Assembly (NCBI GenBank): GCA_003105015.1
Contig: PQAF01000005.1
Location: forward strand, 55,108 to 119,107
From: Rhodocyclales bacterium
GTDB lineage: Bacteria > Pseudomonadota > Gammaproteobacteria > Burkholderiales > Rhodocyclaceae
Reading direction: 5' to 3'
Length of the DNA stretch: 64,000 bases
Shown here: piece by piece, positions 25,536 through 39,641 of the stretch
Numbering within the stretch: the stretch's first letter is position 1
How the letters are laid out: each line of letters opens with the position of its first letter
Position numbers and translations under genes: made by a program
Notes under the pieces: model-generated
Seen by the model: only the letters and a program-made list of their open reading frames with translations
Database searches by the model: none
What the model was told of the DNA's origin: nothing

Positions 25536-26015
25536 TCAGTGCGGCTTTTTCGGGGCGTCGATGAAGGCCACCGGAAACACCACGTCCGCCGCCGCGTGCT
25601 TCTGCGGCGCGTTCTGGTAGTCCGGCATGTGCGGCGCGGCTGTACCCGAGGCCGACATCAGCTTGCCGATCAGCACCTGGATCTGCTCGGTGAACCATGC
25701 TTCCTCGAAGCGCGTCGGCAGGAAGCGCAATTCCCTGACGCGCTCGGGGATATCTTCCGCCGCAATCGCGTCGTCGGCCGCGTAGGCGCCGGAAAAGAAG
25801 CGCCCGGCGAGGAAGCGCAGGAACCAGCCGCCCTTGCCGTCGGCCGCCAGCACGAAGACGCGCGCGCCGGACGGCGCTTCGTCGTCCTCCTCCTCGAACA
25901 CCGGATGCACGGCGAAGGCCGCGGCCTGGCGCTGGACGACGTACTGCACGGCCTCGTCGAAGGACAGGCGATTGTCCTCGAAGGGGGCATGGCCATTGTT
26001 TTCTTCTGTGCTCAT
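25536..26015 (-). CDS. Hypothetical protein, 159 aa
   Basis: Starts MSTEENNGHAPFEDNRLSF with an acidic stretch EEEDDE near residue 45 and no signal peptide or membrane helix. The segment WFLRFLAGRFFSGAYAADD and ERVRELRFLPTRFEEAWFTEQIQ look like a compact globular domain. I do not recognise the family. It is divergent from uvrA, with a good AGAATTC-like leader, and may share its regulatory region. Confidence 0.7.
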   Translation of the reverse strand: MSTEENNGHAPFEDNRLSFDEAVQYVVQRQAAAFAVHPVFEEEDDEAPSGARVFVLAADGKGGWFLRFLAGRFFSGAYAADDAIAAEDIPERVRELRFLPTRFEEAWFTEQIQVLIGKLMSASGTAAPHMPDYQNAPQKHAAADVVFPVAFIDAPKKPH

Positions 26016-26102
26016 CTGAATTCTCCGTTGGGTTCGAGTAAGCTATCAGCTTGTCAGCGCCCGTGGCAAGCGGGCTTTTCTCTGCCGCAATTCAAATTCC
26101 AA

Positions 26103-31753
<5,651 letters not shown>

Positions 31754-31757
<4 letters not shown>

Positions 31758-32677
31758 AGCGCGTCGAAGTGCTGCGCCATGCGCCGGCGCAGCGCCGCGT
31801 CGGGCAGGCGGCCGAAGTTGGCGCCCATGTTCTCCAGCATGTGCGCCGGGTTCGAGGTGGCGGGAATCGCGCAGGTCACCGCCGGGTGCGAGACGACGAA
31901 TTTCAGAAAGACCTGCGCCCAGTTCACGCAGTCGATCTCGGCCGCCCAGTCCGGCAGCGGTTTCCCTTGCACGCGCCCGAACAGGTCGCCGCCGTCGAAG
32001 GGCCGGTTGGCAATCACCGCCATGCGCCGCTCGGCGGCGAGTGGCAGCAACTGGTTCTCCGCGTCGCGGTCATGCAGGCCGTAGGTGAACTGCACGAAGT
32101 CGAAGTCGGCCTTCCTCATCGCCCGCAGCAGCTCGTCGTGGCGGCGGCCATGCGAGGTGGTGATGCCGATGTAGCGGATGCTGCCGGCGCGCTTCATCTC
32201 GCGCAGCACCTCGAGGTGGCCTTCCCAGTCGAGCATGTTGTGGATCTGCATGAGGTCGAAGCGCGGCACGCCCCACAACTTGCGCGAGGCCTCCATCTGC
32301 CGCCGCCCCAGCGCCTGGCCGTAGATCCACACCTTGCTGGCGGCGAACAGCGTCTCCTTCCCCTTCAGCCGCGGCAGCAGCTCGCCGATGACGCGCTCGG
32401 CCGTGCCGTACATCGGCGAGGAATCGATGAGGCGCCCGCCATGGTCGAAGAAGTTTTGCAGCACCGGCTGCAGGCGCGCCAGCGCACCCGGGCTCGCTCC
32501 GCTGTCGAGAGTCAGCCAGGAACCGACGCCGATCACCGGAATGCGCTCGCCGGTCGAGGCAATCGGCTTGGTCAGCGGCACGCGTTCGGCCGCGAAGCCG
32601 GGCTCGAGCGCCAGCGCGAGGCCCAACCCTGTTAGTCCCTGCAGAAACCTGCGTCTTTGCGTCATGCGCTTCACCAT
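31754..32677 (-). CDS. Tat-exported aldo/keto reductase
   Basis: The product of about 308 residues starts MVKRMTQRRRFLQGLTGLGLALALEPGFA, a twin-arginine (RRRFLQG) signal, so a folded periplasmic enzyme is expected. The AKR tetrad is visible: Asp in RLIDSSPMY, Tyr in the same motif, Lys in FAASKVWIYG and His in LMQIHNM. AKRs reduce carbonyls with NADPH. ATG 32665 is an alternative start that keeps the Tat motif. It converges on uvrA with a 4-base overlap of the ends. Confidence 0.88.
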
Positions 32678-32721
32678 AGGTTTAAATCGAGCGTGAGGCA
32701 AGCAGCTACAATCTTGTCCGG

Positions 32722-33555
32722 ATGAATGCCTCCTTCCTTCGACTCGCCTGCATGGCTCTGGGTTTCCTCGCCGCCCTGTCCGCCCACGCCCTGCCGCAGG
32801 AAGCCGCCGTGCCGGGCGGCCTCGCCCTTGTCCGACTCGGCAACGGCGCCGCACGGCCGCAGGCCTGGTTCGGGGAGAAGCGCGTCGCCGTCGTGCGCGA
32901 CGATCAGGGCTGGGTGGCGCTGGTCGGCTTGCCGCTGAGCCTCGAACCCGGCGTGCACCCGCTGCGCGTCGCGTCCGCCGGCAGCAGCGAGGAAACCCGG
33001 CCAATCCGCGTCGCCGCCAAGCACTACCCGCTGCAGCGCTTCACGGTGCCCGACCACCGCAAGGTCGAGCCGCCGCCCGAGGACATGCTGCGCATCGCGC
33101 GCGAGCAGAAGCGCATCGACGAGATCAAAGCGCTGTTCCGCGACGAGCCGGACGTCGACCTCGCCTTCCGCCAGCCCGCCGCGGGGCGCCTGACCGGCCG
33201 CTTCGGCCTGCGCCGCATCATCAACGGGCTGGAGCGCATGCCGCATGCCGGCATCGACGTCGCCGCGCCGGTCGGCACGCCGGTGCAGGCGGCGGGCGCG
33301 GGCGTCGTCGTCGAGACGGGCGACTACTTCTTCAACGGCAACTCGGTCTACATCGACCACGGCCAGGGCCTCGTCACCCTCTATTGCCACCTCGACCGCA
33401 TCGAGGTGCTGCCCGGCGAGCCGGTCGCCGCCGGCCAGCGCATCGGCCTGTCCGGCAACACCGGCCGCACCAGCGGCCCGCACCTGCACTGGACGGTGCT
33501 GCTCAACGGCGCCGCCGTCGACCCGCGCCTGTTCCTGCCGCGGACGAAACGCTGA
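32722..33555 (+). CDS. Secreted M23 zinc metallopeptidase
   Basis: The 277-residue protein has a signal peptide (about 1-23, SAHALPQ), an N-terminal domain and a C-terminal LytM/M23 domain with ligand motifs MPHAGIDVAAPVGTPV and GPHLHWTVLLNG, plus GDYFFNGNSVYIDHGQGLVTLYCHLD. All four zinc or catalytic positions appear intact, so it is probably an active cell-wall peptidase. Divergent from the aldo/keto reductase. Confidence 0.92.
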   Translation: MNASFLRLACMALGFLAALSAHALPQEAAVPGGLALVRLGNGAARPQAWFGEKRVAVVRDDQGWVALVGLPLSLEPGVHPLRVASAGSSEETRPIRVAAKHYPLQRFTVPDHRKVEPPPEDMLRIAREQKRIDEIKALFRDEPDVDLAFRQPAAGRLTGRFGLRRIINGLERMPHAGIDVAAPVGTPVQAAGAGVVVETGDYFFNGNSVYIDHGQGLVTLYCHLDRIEVLPGEPVAAGQRIGLSGNTGRTSGPHLHWTVLLNGAAVDPRLFLPRTKR

Positions 33556-33601
33556 GCGCCGTGCTACCCTCTCGCCACCCTTTCCCGCACAGGGAGCCGC
33601 G

Positions 33602-34213
33602 ATGAACCTCAGCGAGACCGAGCGCCGCGACATCGCCGAGCGCGCCGCGCGCCTCGAGGCGCGCACCGGCGTGCAGGTCGCCGCCGCGGTGGTCGGCCGC
33701 TGCGACGCCTATCCCGAGATCCCCTGGAAGGCCTTCGCCCTGTTCTCCGGCCTGTCCCTCCTCGCCGCCAGCCTGTGGCACCCCGACGCCGTGCTGGGGG
33801 GGCTGACTTTCCTCCTCGGCGGCGCCGCCGCCGCGCTGGCCACCGTCTTCCTGCCCGGCTTCGCCCGCCTGTTCCTCGATGCCGCCCGGCGCGAGGCCGA
33901 GACGCGCCAGTACGCCGCGGCCTTCTTCCTCGCCAACGGCCTGTCGCGCACGCAGCGGCGCCGCGCCGTCCTGGTGCTGGTCGGCGTCTTCGAGCGCAGC
34001 GTGGTGGTGCTGCCCGACAGCGGCCTGGCCCTCGCCGAGGCCGAGTTGCAGGAAGTCATCGCGCGCATGACGCCGCAGCTCGCCGCCGGCCGGGTCGCGC
34101 CGGCCCTGCGCGAGGGGCTCGATGCCCTTGAGGCACTGCTCGCCGCCAAGGGGTTCGCCGGCGGCGGCACCGACGAAATCGCCCAGGAAGTCTTCGAGGA
34201 GAAAGGGGCATGA
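33602..34213 (+). CDS. TPM-domain-like membrane protein
   Basis: The 203-residue product starts MNLSETERRDIAERAARLEARTGVQVAAAVVGRCD, followed by two hydrophobic helices (FALFSGLSLLAASLW; GLTFLLGGAAAALATVFLPGF) and a TPM-like segment (RRRAVLVLVGVFERSVVVLPDSGLA). Paired TPM genes of this kind are common in proteobacteria. It overlaps the next TPM gene by 4 bases. Function unknown; envelope repair is suspected for relatives. Confidence 0.82.
   Translation: MNLSETERRDIAERAARLEARTGVQVAAAVVGRCDAYPEIPWKAFALFSGLSLLAASLWHPDAVLGGLTFLLGGAAAALATVFLPGFARLFLDAARREAETRQYAAAFFLANGLSRTQRRRAVLVLVGVFERSVVVLPDSGLALAEAELQEVIARMTPQLAAGRVAPALREGLDALEALLAAKGFAGGGTDEIAQEVFEEKGA
33787..33810 (+). repeat. 24-bp dispersed motif, copy 9 (in TPM gene)
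   Basis: CGCCGT-N8-GGCTGACTTT, left block exact and one mismatch in the core; encodes AVLGGLTF within a membrane helix. Confidence 0.65.
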
Positions 34214-35160
34214 ACAAGCTCGCCCTGTTCCTCGTCGCCTGCCTCGCCGCGCTGACGGCCCTCGCCGCCGACGTGCCCTACCTCTCCGGCCGCGTCGTCG
34301 ACAACGCGGAGATCCTCGACGCCGAGACGAAACGCAAGCTGACCGAGCAGCTCAAGGCGCACGAGGCGGAGACCGCCAACCAGATCGCCGTGCTCACCGT
34401 GCCCTCTCTCGAGGGCGAGAGCGTCGAGTCCTACGCCGAACAGGTCTTCAACGCCTGGAAGCTGGGGCAGAAAGGCAAGGACAACGGCGTGCTGGTGCTG
34501 GTGGCGCCCGCCGAGCGGCGCATGCGCATCGAGGTCGGCTACGGCCTGGAGGGCACGCTCACCGACGTGGCGGCGAGCCGCATCGTCCGCAACGTGATGA
34601 CGCCGCGCTTCAAGGAGGGCAACTTCGATGCCGGCATCGAGGAAGGCGTCGCCGCCGTCATCGGCCAGCTCACCGGCAGCGCCGAGGTGCCCGCGGAGGC
34701 GCCGCCCCCCGCCGACGACAGGGAATCCGGCGACTTCTTCGAGGGGCCCGACCTGTCGCTCACCGAGCGCATCCTCATCGGCGCCTTCATCTTCGGCATC
34801 ATCGGCCTGTTCACCGTGCTCGGCATCCTCACGCCGGGCATGGGCTGGTTCCTCTACTTCTTCCTCATCCCCTTCTGGGCGATGTTCCCCATCGTCGTGG
34901 TCGGCACGAAGGGCGCGCTGTATCTGCTCGGCACCTATGTGATCGGCTTCCCCATCGCCAAGCTGATCGTCTCGCGCATGCCCTGGTACGAGAAGGCCCA
35001 GCGCGACATCAAGACCAAGGGCACGGCCAGCATCGGCGGCTTCACCGTCGGCGGCAGCTCGGGCGGCTCGTCGTGGAGTTCGGGTTCGTCCTCTTCCAGC
35101 GGCGGCTTTTCCGGCGGGGGCGGCAGCTCGGGCGGCGGCGGCGCCTCAGGGAGCTGGTAG
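34210..35160 (+). CDS. YgcG/TPM-domain protein with Gly/Ser-rich tail
   Basis: The 316-residue protein has a signal peptide (about 1-20), a TPM domain (VPYLSGRVVDNAEILD to IEEGVAAVIGQLTG, with the typical KDNGVLVLVAPAERRMRIEVGYGLEG), two or three membrane helices (ILIGAFIFGIIGLFTVLG; WFLYFFLIPFWAMFPIVVVG) and a Gly/Ser-only tail from about 280. This is the YgcG layout. The tail of more than 30 Gly/Ser residues is membrane-adjacent and probably unstructured. Confidence 0.9.
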   Translation: MNKLALFLVACLAALTALAADVPYLSGRVVDNAEILDAETKRKLTEQLKAHEAETANQIAVLTVPSLEGESVESYAEQVFNAWKLGQKGKDNGVLVLVAPAERRMRIEVGYGLEGTLTDVAASRIVRNVMTPRFKEGNFDAGIEEGVAAVIGQLTGSAEVPAEAPPPADDRESGDFFEGPDLSLTERILIGAFIFGIIGLFTVLGILTPGMGWFLYFFLIPFWAMFPIVVVGTKGALYLLGTYVIGFPIAKLIVSRMPWYEKAQRDIKTKGTASIGGFTVGGSSGGSSWSSGSSSSSGGFSGGGGSSGGGGASGSW

Positions 35161-35207
35161 CCGTTTGATATACGGCAAGGCAAAGCCCGGCGGAGCGGCA
35201 ACAATGT

Positions 35208-35231
35208 CGCCGTGCTGCGCAGACTGACTTT
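35208..35231 (+). repeat. 24-bp dispersed motif, copy 10 (over the nosD-like start codon)
   Basis: CGCCGT-N8-GACTGACTTT, both blocks exact. The GTG start of the NosD-like gene lies inside the motif, which encodes MLRRLTF of its signal peptide. Confidence 0.88.
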
Positions 35232-36414
35232 TATCCTGCTATTCCCGCTTGCAGCGTCGCATGCCGCGCCGCCGCTGCAGCCGCTCATCGACGCCACGCC
35301 CGCCGGCGGCACGCTGCGGCCGGCGCCGGGCACCTACGCCGGTCCGGCGAGCATAACGAAACCCATGACGCTGGACGGCGGCGGCAATGTCACCCTCGAA
35401 GGCAACGGAAAAGGCACGGTGCTGACGCTCGCGACGAGCGGCGCCACGCTGCGCGGCCTGCGCCTGACCGGCTCCGGCGACAGCCACGACGGCGTCGACG
35501 CCGGCCTGCTCGTCGAGGGCGACGACAACCTCGTCGAGGACAACGTCGTGGACGACGTACTGTTCGGCATCCACGTGAAGCAGGGCAATCGCAACCGCAT
35601 CGCCTACAACCGCGTCGGCGGCCGCCCCGCCCCGCGCGGCGCGCGCGGCGACGGCCTGCGCCTGTGGTACAGCCGCCACAACCGCATCGAGGGCAACGCC
35701 TTCCGCACCGTGCGCGACCTCACCTTCGCCAACTCGCCCGACAACCGCATCCTCGGCAACACGCTGGCGGACGGCCGCTACGGCATGCAATTCATCTTCT
35801 CGCCGCGCGCCGTCGTCGAAAACAACCGCCTCTCGGACACCGACACCGGCATCGCCGTGCTCTACTCGCCGGAGCTCGTCGTGCGCGGCAACACCATCGC
35901 CCACGCCCTCGACGGCGGCGGCGCCGGCATCGCCTTCAAGGACAGCGGCAACGCGCTGGTGGAAAACAACGAGGTCCTGCACTGCGCCGCCGGCCTCTCC
36001 GCCAATGCCCCGCTCAACGCCGACGCCGCGCTCACGGTGCGCAACAACCGCTTCGCCCACAACGTCGTCGGCATGTATTTCTACGGCGAGAAGGGCGGCC
36101 ACCGCATCACCGGCAACCGCTTCGAGAACAACCTGACGCAGGTGGCGGTGAGCGCCGCCGGCGTCGGCGAGGCCAATCTGTGGCAGGGCAACATGTGGAG
36201 CGACTACCAGGGCTTCGACCGCAACCACGACGGCGTCGGCGACACCCCGCACGAGATCTGGCTCTACTCGGACCGCATCTGGATGGAGACGCCGCGCGCG
36301 AAATTCTTCGCCAACTCGCCGGCGCTGGAGCTGCTCGACCTGCTGGAACGCCTCGCCCCTTTCGCCTCGCCCTCGCTCATCCTGCGCGACCCGGCGCCGC
36401 GCATGGCGCGGTAA
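35212..36414 (+). CDS. NosD-like periplasmic beta-helix protein
   Basis: The 400-residue product has a signal peptide (about 1-19, SHAAPPL) and a long right-handed beta-helix of CASH repeats, with recurring N-R-I and G-N-x-I units such as NRIEGNAFR, NRILGNTL, NRLSDTDTGIAV and VENNEV. The C-terminal NMWSDYQGFDRNHDGVGDTPHEIW is characteristic of NosD, the copper-site maturation factor of nitrous oxide reductase. No other nos gene is nearby. The GTG start lacks a clear ribosome site; an in-frame alternative is not obvious. Confidence 0.85.
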   Translation: MLRRLTFILLFPLAASHAAPPLQPLIDATPAGGTLRPAPGTYAGPASITKPMTLDGGGNVTLEGNGKGTVLTLATSGATLRGLRLTGSGDSHDGVDAGLLVEGDDNLVEDNVVDDVLFGIHVKQGNRNRIAYNRVGGRPAPRGARGDGLRLWYSRHNRIEGNAFRTVRDLTFANSPDNRILGNTLADGRYGMQFIFSPRAVVENNRLSDTDTGIAVLYSPELVVRGNTIAHALDGGGAGIAFKDSGNALVENNEVLHCAAGLSANAPLNADAALTVRNNRFAHNVVGMYFYGEKGGHRITGNRFENNLTQVAVSAAGVGEANLWQGNMWSDYQGFDRNHDGVGDTPHEIWLYSDRIWMETPRAKFFANSPALELLDLLERLAPFASPSLILRDPAPRMAR

Positions 36415-36417
36415 AAT

Positions 36418-36432
36418 GTTGGCCTGACCAAC
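36418..36432. promoter_or_regulatory. Small inverted repeat before the MFS gene
   Basis: GTTGG-CCTGA-CCAAC lies between the nosD-like stop and the MFS start. It could be a half-site operator but the arms are only 5 bases, so chance is not excluded. Confidence 0.25.
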
Positions 36433-36448
36433 GATCGCCGCTCCCCGC

Positions 36449-37663
36449 TTGAACGCCCCCCTGCCCCGAACCGACTGGCGTGCCGTGCTGGCCGCCGCCT
36501 TCTGCGGCGTCGCCGTGACCATGAACGTCGGCAAGGTGCCGATCGCCATGGAGGCGCTGCGCACGGAATTCGGGCTCTCGCTCGTCGCCGCCGGCTGGAT
36601 CTCCTCGATGATCAACCTGATCGCGGTGAGCGGCGCCCTGCTCTTCGGCCTCTTCGGCGACCGCGTCGGCGCCCTGCGCATGTGCTTCGCCGGCCTCGCC
36701 ATCAGCCTGCTCGGCGGCCTCGGCGCGCTGCTCGCCGACGGGGAATCGGCGCTGCTGCTGTCGCGCTTCGCCGAGGGCGCCGGCATGGTCTCGGTCGCCG
36801 TCTCGGCGCCGGCCCTGCTCTCCGCCGCCAGCAGCCCGCACGACCGCCGCTTCGCGCTGGGCATCTGGAGCGGCTACCTGCCGGCCGGCGTCGGCATCGT
36901 CATGCTGCTCGCGCCGCTGGTCATGCCGCTCGGCGGCTGGCGCGGCCTGTGGCTGCTCACGCTGGCCATGCTTCTGCTGGCGACGGCCGCGCTGTGGCGC
37001 TCGCGCCCGGCCTACCGCATCGCCGCCCCGGGCGGCCGCGACCCGCATCCCGTCGCCGCCGCGCGCGAGGCGCTCGCGCAGCCGGAGCCGTGGCTGCTGG
37101 CCGCCGCCATGACCTGCTGGACGCTGCAGCACTACGCCCTCATCATCTGGCTGCCGACCTTCCTGCACGAGCAACGCGATCTCGCTTCCCCCCTGGTGGC
37201 GCTGCTCTCCTGCCTGATGGTGCTCGCCAACGTGCCGGGCAACCTGATCGGCGGCAGCCTGCTGCAGCGGCATTTCCATCGCGGCAACCTGATTGCCGGC
37301 GCCAACCTCGCCACCGGCCTGTGCGGACTCGGCATCTTCGCGGAGGCGCTGCCGGATCTCGCGCGCTATGCCTTGTGCCTGCTGCTCTCGTTCATCGGCG
37401 GACTCGTCCCCGCCTCGGTGCTCTCCTCCTCGGCCAGCTACGCCCGCACGCCAAGGCAGATCGGCACGCTGCAGGGCCTCTACATGCAGTTCGGCAACAT
37501 CGGCCCCTTCATCGGGCCGCCGCTGATCGCCATGCTGGTGGCCGCCAGCGGCCGCTGGACCGATGCGATGTTCGTCACGGGCAGCGCGGCGCTGGGCGGC
37601 ATCGCGCTCGGCCTGCTGATCCGCCGGCGGGAAACGAAAGCCGCCGGCACGCACAATCCTTGA
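36449..37663 (+). CDS. MFS transporter, first of two paralogues
   Basis: The 404-residue 12-helix transporter has the loop motif LFGDRVGALRMC between helices 2 and 3. A TTG start is chosen because the second copy at 60307 aligns from its own start: TDWRAVLAAAFCGVAVTMNVGKVPIA here against TAWPAVLAATLCGVAVAMNIGKLPIV there. The overall layout resembles the CynX/NimT-like MFS branch; the substrate is unknown. Nothing in the neighbourhood identifies it. Confidence 0.88.
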   Translation: MNAPLPRTDWRAVLAAAFCGVAVTMNVGKVPIAMEALRTEFGLSLVAAGWISSMINLIAVSGALLFGLFGDRVGALRMCFAGLAISLLGGLGALLADGESALLLSRFAEGAGMVSVAVSAPALLSAASSPHDRRFALGIWSGYLPAGVGIVMLLAPLVMPLGGWRGLWLLTLAMLLLATAALWRSRPAYRIAAPGGRDPHPVAAAREALAQPEPWLLAAAMTCWTLQHYALIIWLPTFLHEQRDLASPLVALLSCLMVLANVPGNLIGGSLLQRHFHRGNLIAGANLATGLCGLGIFAEALPDLARYALCLLLSFIGGLVPASVLSSSASYARTPRQIGTLQGLYMQFGNIGPFIGPPLIAMLVAASGRWTDAMFVTGSAALGGIALGLLIRRRETKAAGTHNP

Positions 37664-37688
37664 GGGGTTCCCGTGCAGGTGGCCTGGC

Positions 37689-37717
37689 TGTCGGGATGGC
37701 GGCCGTCCCGATATAAT
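37689..37717 (+). promoter_or_regulatory. Candidate promoter with inverted repeat in its spacer
   Basis: A perfect TATAAT (37712-37717) is preceded at 17 bases by TGTCGG (37689-37694), a poor -35. Between them is the inverted repeat TCGGGA-N9-TCCCGA (37691-37711), which could be an operator. It would serve the secreted protein at 37775. Confidence 0.4.
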
Positions 37718-37774
37718 CACGACCTCAATGTAGTCCCGCTTTCCGCGGGGCCGCCTTGCCGTTCAGGTGGGGTC

Positions 37775-38572
37775 ATGACGCACCGAGTGCTTTGCTGCCT
37801 GCTGTTCTTCTGGTCCTGCCTGGCCTGGCCGGCCTGTCCGCCGCACAAGCTGACCGAGCCCGCGCAGGTCAGGCTGAACGGCGATGCCGTCCTGATCGTC
37901 ACCCACCCCACCTCGACGCACGATGCCCGCTTCTCGGCCAAGCGCGGCGTCGACGAGGCCGTCCGTTTCGCCAAGCGCAGCCGCATTCCCGTCGTTTACC
38001 TCCAGGACGACACCCCCGAGCAGTTCTACTTCATGGAAGACTGCGACCCCGACTATTGGGTGTTTTCCGCAGGGGGAGAAATCAAGTTCGACGTCCCGCC
38101 CGCCCATGTGTACATCGTCGGCGGACACCTCGAGCTGTGCCTGTCGGCCACGCTGCACGACGTGCTGCACAAGTGGTCCGGGATGGCCCCGCGCAACCTC
38201 ACCGTCACCTACTTCATGGACGCCATCTACTCCAACGGCAAGCTGGTCGAGCCGACGGAGCCGTATTACCGGGATTTCGAGAAATTCATGGGCGTGGTCG
38301 CCTACCGGCGCCCCGGCGGCGAGCACTGGCCGAAACTGACCCTGCTGGAGACGCTCGGCGTCATCGTCCGCGAGGAACACGAGCTCGAATACCTCAAGAA
38401 GACCCTGCCGCGCTGGGACCGGACCTTTCCGCCGTCCTATCGCGTGGAACTGCAATTGAACGACTCGGTGAGGAAGGTGCTGCGCCCCGCGCCGGGCTGG
38501 CATCCGCCCACGCTGCTGTTCCGCTTCATCGACTCGGCGATCAACCTCGCCGACCCGACCCGGCCGTACTGA
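37775..38572 (+). CDS. Hypothetical secreted protein
   Basis: The 265-residue protein starts MTHRVLCCLLFFWSCLAWPACPPHKL, a signal peptide. The mature part is globular with VLIVTHPTSTHDARFSAKRGVDEA, VVYLQDDTPEQFYF, HVYIVGGHLELCLSATLHDVLHKW and a C-terminal helix. This looks like a Rossmann- or isochorismatase-like alpha/beta layout, but I do not recognise the family. The start at 37775 is set by the signal peptide; upstream in-frame residues are not signal-like. Confidence 0.75.
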   Translation: MTHRVLCCLLFFWSCLAWPACPPHKLTEPAQVRLNGDAVLIVTHPTSTHDARFSAKRGVDEAVRFAKRSRIPVVYLQDDTPEQFYFMEDCDPDYWVFSAGGEIKFDVPPAHVYIVGGHLELCLSATLHDVLHKWSGMAPRNLTVTYFMDAIYSNGKLVEPTEPYYRDFEKFMGVVAYRRPGGEHWPKLTLLETLGVIVREEHELEYLKKTLPRWDRTFPPSYRVELQLNDSVRKVLRPAPGWHPPTLLFRFIDSAINLADPTRPY

Positions 38573-38660
38573 CCGGTCCGGACAGCCTGTTCCGTCAGGG
38601 GTAGTATTTCCATGGCGGCGGATCGCCGCCTCCCTCAACAGAGAACGAAAGGAGCGCGTC

Positions 38661-39344
38661 ATGCAAAGAAAAGCACTATGGCTGGCCGCGGCCGGCGCGA
38701 TGGGCGTGATCGGCGTGGCAGGTTGCGCGACCATGCAGTCGGGCCCCAAGGAAATGACCTTCTTCGTCACCAGCGTCGGCCCCGGCAAGGGCGGCGACCT
38801 CGGCGGCCTCGAAGGCGCCGACCGGCACTGCCAGTCGCTGGCGCAGGCGGCCGGCGCCGGCCATCGCACCTGGCGCGCCTACCTCAGCACGCAGGCCTCG
38901 GCGCTGGCCGGCACCGACTACGTCAATGCCCGCGACCGCATCGGCCCCGGCCCCTGGCAGAACATCAAGGGCGAGCGCATCGCGCGCGACGTCGACGAGC
39001 TGCACTCGCCGGGCAGCGGCCTGAACAAGCAGACGGCCGTCGACGAGAAAGGCCAGATGGTGAACGGCCGCACCGAGAAGCCCAACAAGCACGACATCCT
39101 CACCGGCTCGCGGCCCGACGGCACCGCCTTCCCCGGCAAGCCCTTCCCCGACATGACCTGCGGCAACTGGACCAAGGGCGGCAACGACGGCGCCGCCATG
39201 ACCGGCCACCACGACCGCGTCGGCCCGACCGATGCGTCCTGGGCCGTCTCCTGGAACGCCGCCCACCCGACGCTCGGCTGCAGCATGGAGAAGATCCGCC
39301 CGACGGGCGGCGACGGGTTGTTCTACTGCTTCGCGGCAAAATGA
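38661..39344 (+). CDS. Lectin-like lipoprotein
   Basis: The 227-residue product has a lipobox (VAGCATM). The mature sequence TFFVTSVGPGKGGDLGGLEGADRHCQSLAQAAGAGHRTWRAYLST and the later CGNWTKGG, WAVSWNAAHPTLGCSMEKIRPTGGDGLFYCF resemble C-type lectin/endostatin-like domains described in bacterial surface proteins, with Cys pairs likely to be disulfides. Ligand unknown. Confidence 0.65.
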   Translation: MQRKALWLAAAGAMGVIGVAGCATMQSGPKEMTFFVTSVGPGKGGDLGGLEGADRHCQSLAQAAGAGHRTWRAYLSTQASALAGTDYVNARDRIGPGPWQNIKGERIARDVDELHSPGSGLNKQTAVDEKGQMVNGRTEKPNKHDILTGSRPDGTAFPGKPFPDMTCGNWTKGGNDGAAMTGHHDRVGPTDASWAVSWNAAHPTLGCSMEKIRPTGGDGLFYCFAAK

Positions 39345-39353
39345 AGATGCTGT

Positions 39354-39389
39354 TTGCCGGCCAGGGGATCGGTTGATCCCCGCCGGCAA
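39354..39389. repeat. Long hairpin between the lectin-like gene and hicBA
   Basis: TTGCCGGC-ca-GGGGATC-ggtt-GATCCCC-GCCGGCAA: a 15-bp stem with a 2-base bulge, 9 bases after the lectin stop. No U run follows. It can act as a 3' stabiliser or terminator and partly overlaps the -35 region of the hic promoter. Confidence 0.65.
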
Positions 39390-39401
39390 TCGTCCGATAA
39401 T
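39373..39401 (+). promoter_or_regulatory. Promoter of the hicBA operon
   Basis: TTGATC (39373-39378) and GATAAT (39396-39401) are separated by 17 bases. Predicted transcription start is near 39408, 21 bases before the hicB ATG. The -10 is embedded in a palindrome (next entry). Confidence 0.6.
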
Positions 39402-39406
39402 CGGAC
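39392..39406. promoter_or_regulatory. Palindromic operator candidate for HicB autoregulation
   Basis: GTCCGAT-A-ATCGGAC is a perfect 7-bp palindrome covering the -10 box. HicB antitoxins and HicAB complexes repress their own promoter by binding such palindromes, so this is the expected operator. Confidence 0.6.
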
Positions 39407-39428
39407 AAACGGCCTTCAGGATCCCACC

Positions 39429-39638
39429 ATGAGAACCTACTCCGCAGTCATCGAACGGTGCCCGCAAACCGGCGTATTCGTCGGCTTCGTGCCGGGCTTC
39501 CCCGGCGCCCACTCGCAGGGCACCACCCTGGACGAACTCAACCACAACCTGCAAGAAGTCATCGCCATGCTGCTGGAAGACGGAGAACCGGTACTGGAAT
39601 CGGAATTCGTCGGAGTGCAGAACGTCGCCGTCGCCTGA
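39429..39638 (+). CDS. hicB: HicB-family antitoxin
   Basis: The 69-residue protein has the partial RNase H-like fold of HicB: YSAVIERCPQTGVFVGFVPGFPGAHSQGTTLDELNHNLQEVIAMLLEDGE. No C-terminal DNA-binding extension of the large HicB type is present, so the complex or the XRE protein downstream may do the DNA binding. The order antitoxin-toxin is reversed relative to many hicAB loci but common. The start follows AGGATCCC. Confidence 0.9.
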   Translation: MRTYSAVIERCPQTGVFVGFVPGFPGAHSQGTTLDELNHNLQEVIAMLLEDGEPVLESEFVGVQNVAVA

Positions 39639-39641
39639 AGC

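Noticed and set aside
25098..26102. 335-codon in-frame extension of uvrA upstream
   Set aside because: It overlaps two minus-strand genes and contains no UvrA-like sequence; the family start is at 26103.
36418..36432. GntR-type operator before the MFS gene
   Set aside because: Arms of only 5 bases, no regulator gene nearby; kept as a low-confidence feature only.
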